Shown here piece after piece: positions 63,641 through 64,000 of a stretch of DNA of 64,000 bases. The DNA comes from Cordylochernes scorpioides (lineage: Eukaryota > Arthropoda > Arachnida > Pseudoscorpiones > Chernetidae): positions 98,112,592 through 98,176,591 of the forward strand of contig CP092870.1 in the NCBI GenBank assembly GCA_030710605.1. Direction: 5' to 3'. Position 1 is the stretch's first letter. Every line of letters starts with the position of its first letter. Made by a program: the position numbers and the translations under genes. A model generated the notes under the pieces. The model was not told where the DNA came from. It made no database searches and saw only the letters and a program-made list of their open reading frames with translations.

Positions 63641-64000
63641 ATCATATTGGTTCTGGTATGGTAACCAATAGACAGGAGAGTATAAAAAGATGCATAATGT
63701 GAATAATGATAACAAAAATATGGAAAAGAGTAAAAATGTGGTAAGAGTGAAAATGTGGTAAAGAGTGAAAATGTAAGGGAGAAAGAAAAAAAAAGTGTTC
63801 CATAATCGTATTGGCTTATTGTGAACCAATAGATTGGAAAAGACATGAGAAAAATGATACACATATTGTATTAATGAGGAAGAAAAATAAAATGCACAAT
63901 TATTAAAAAGCATATTACAAAAGCGAGAAATAAAAGGATGATATCCCTTGATCATATTGGCTTGTTGTGAGCCAATAGATTGGGAAAAACATGAGAAAAT
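63641..64000. repeat. Satellite-like repeat, period about 145-166 bp, runs off the edge
   Basis: CATATTGGYTnnTnnTGnnACCAATAGA-type blocks recur at about 63642, 63808 and 63951, each followed by AAGACATGAGAAAA-like text. ORFs here (63586-63955) are by-products. Confidence 0.7.

Noticed and set aside
1..64000. CRISPR array, bacterial operon or phage-type system
   Set aside because: No spaced identical repeats of CRISPR type, no Shine-Dalgarno/operon packing; repeats present are minisatellites and transposon modules in eukaryotic DNA.

Overview
The window is AT-rich metazoan nuclear DNA, most probably from an insect or another arthropod. It has no bacterial-style gene packing. Its content is dominated by transposable elements of families common in arthropods: BEL/Pao, Copia and Gypsy LTR elements, EN-RT-RNase H LINEs, mariner transposons and non-autonomous Helitrons. 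There is also a split (intron-containing) tRNA-Tyr, AATAAA poly(A) signals and a C2H2 zinc-finger gene family. I cannot name a species.

Layout. 1-4290: foldback elements, a tRNA-derived relic and anonymous AT-rich DNA. 4293-5321 (-): a single-exon, 342-residue zinc-finger protein gene, one of the few good host-gene candidates. 5499-12279: a mariner-type transposon bounded by unusually long (about 395 bp) inverted repeats, with a dead transposase and a LINE nested inside it. 12926-16233: a compound of Helitron-like units with a tandem module array, then a 1.55-kb imperfect palindrome made of two head-to-head Helitron-like copies. 16385-21250: palindromes, a mariner 3' fragment, LINE fragments, a tRNA-like gene and a near-complete mariner (19304-20627). 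21260-26279: a tRNA-carrying Helitron-like element, a GC-rich L1/Tx1-like LINE with a 704-codon reverse transcriptase ORF, and two Helitrons, one with three tandem copies of its 3' end. 28038-28268 (-): a possible internal host exon. 28511-30640: Helitron-like DNA carrying tRNA-Gly copies and minisatellites.

30713-45134 is a layered nest. A decayed BEL/Pao element (-) was hit once by an apparently intact Copia element (30793-35406, 5-bp target duplication ATTAT, LTRs differing at one visible site). It was hit separately by an unidentified insertion (36649-43182), which was then hit by a young Gypsy element (37109-42292). 46167-47513 is a non-coding element with terminal inverted repeats and a 9-bp target duplication, as in Mutator-like elements.

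49985-62420 holds three diverged copies of a zinc-finger gene unit. Only the middle copy (54979-55941, 11 fingers) has a long ORF, and it too is cut by a frameshift. The first copy contains a Helitron-like insertion carrying a complete split tRNA-Tyr, and the paralogous second copy serves as the empty site. 58231-60698 is an LTR element without a recognisable pol. The right end is minisatellite and satellite-like DNA.

The most interesting theme is that three different tRNAs (Gly-GCC, Tyr-GUA and one with predicted anticodon GGU) sit in repeated contexts. For Gly and Tyr, and for the second copy of the GGU type, the tRNA is flanked by a common type of Helitron-like 3' terminus (GC-rich hairpin followed by CTAG). 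This suggests rolling-circle elements that carry and multiply tRNA genes. All calls are by eye; no database search was run.
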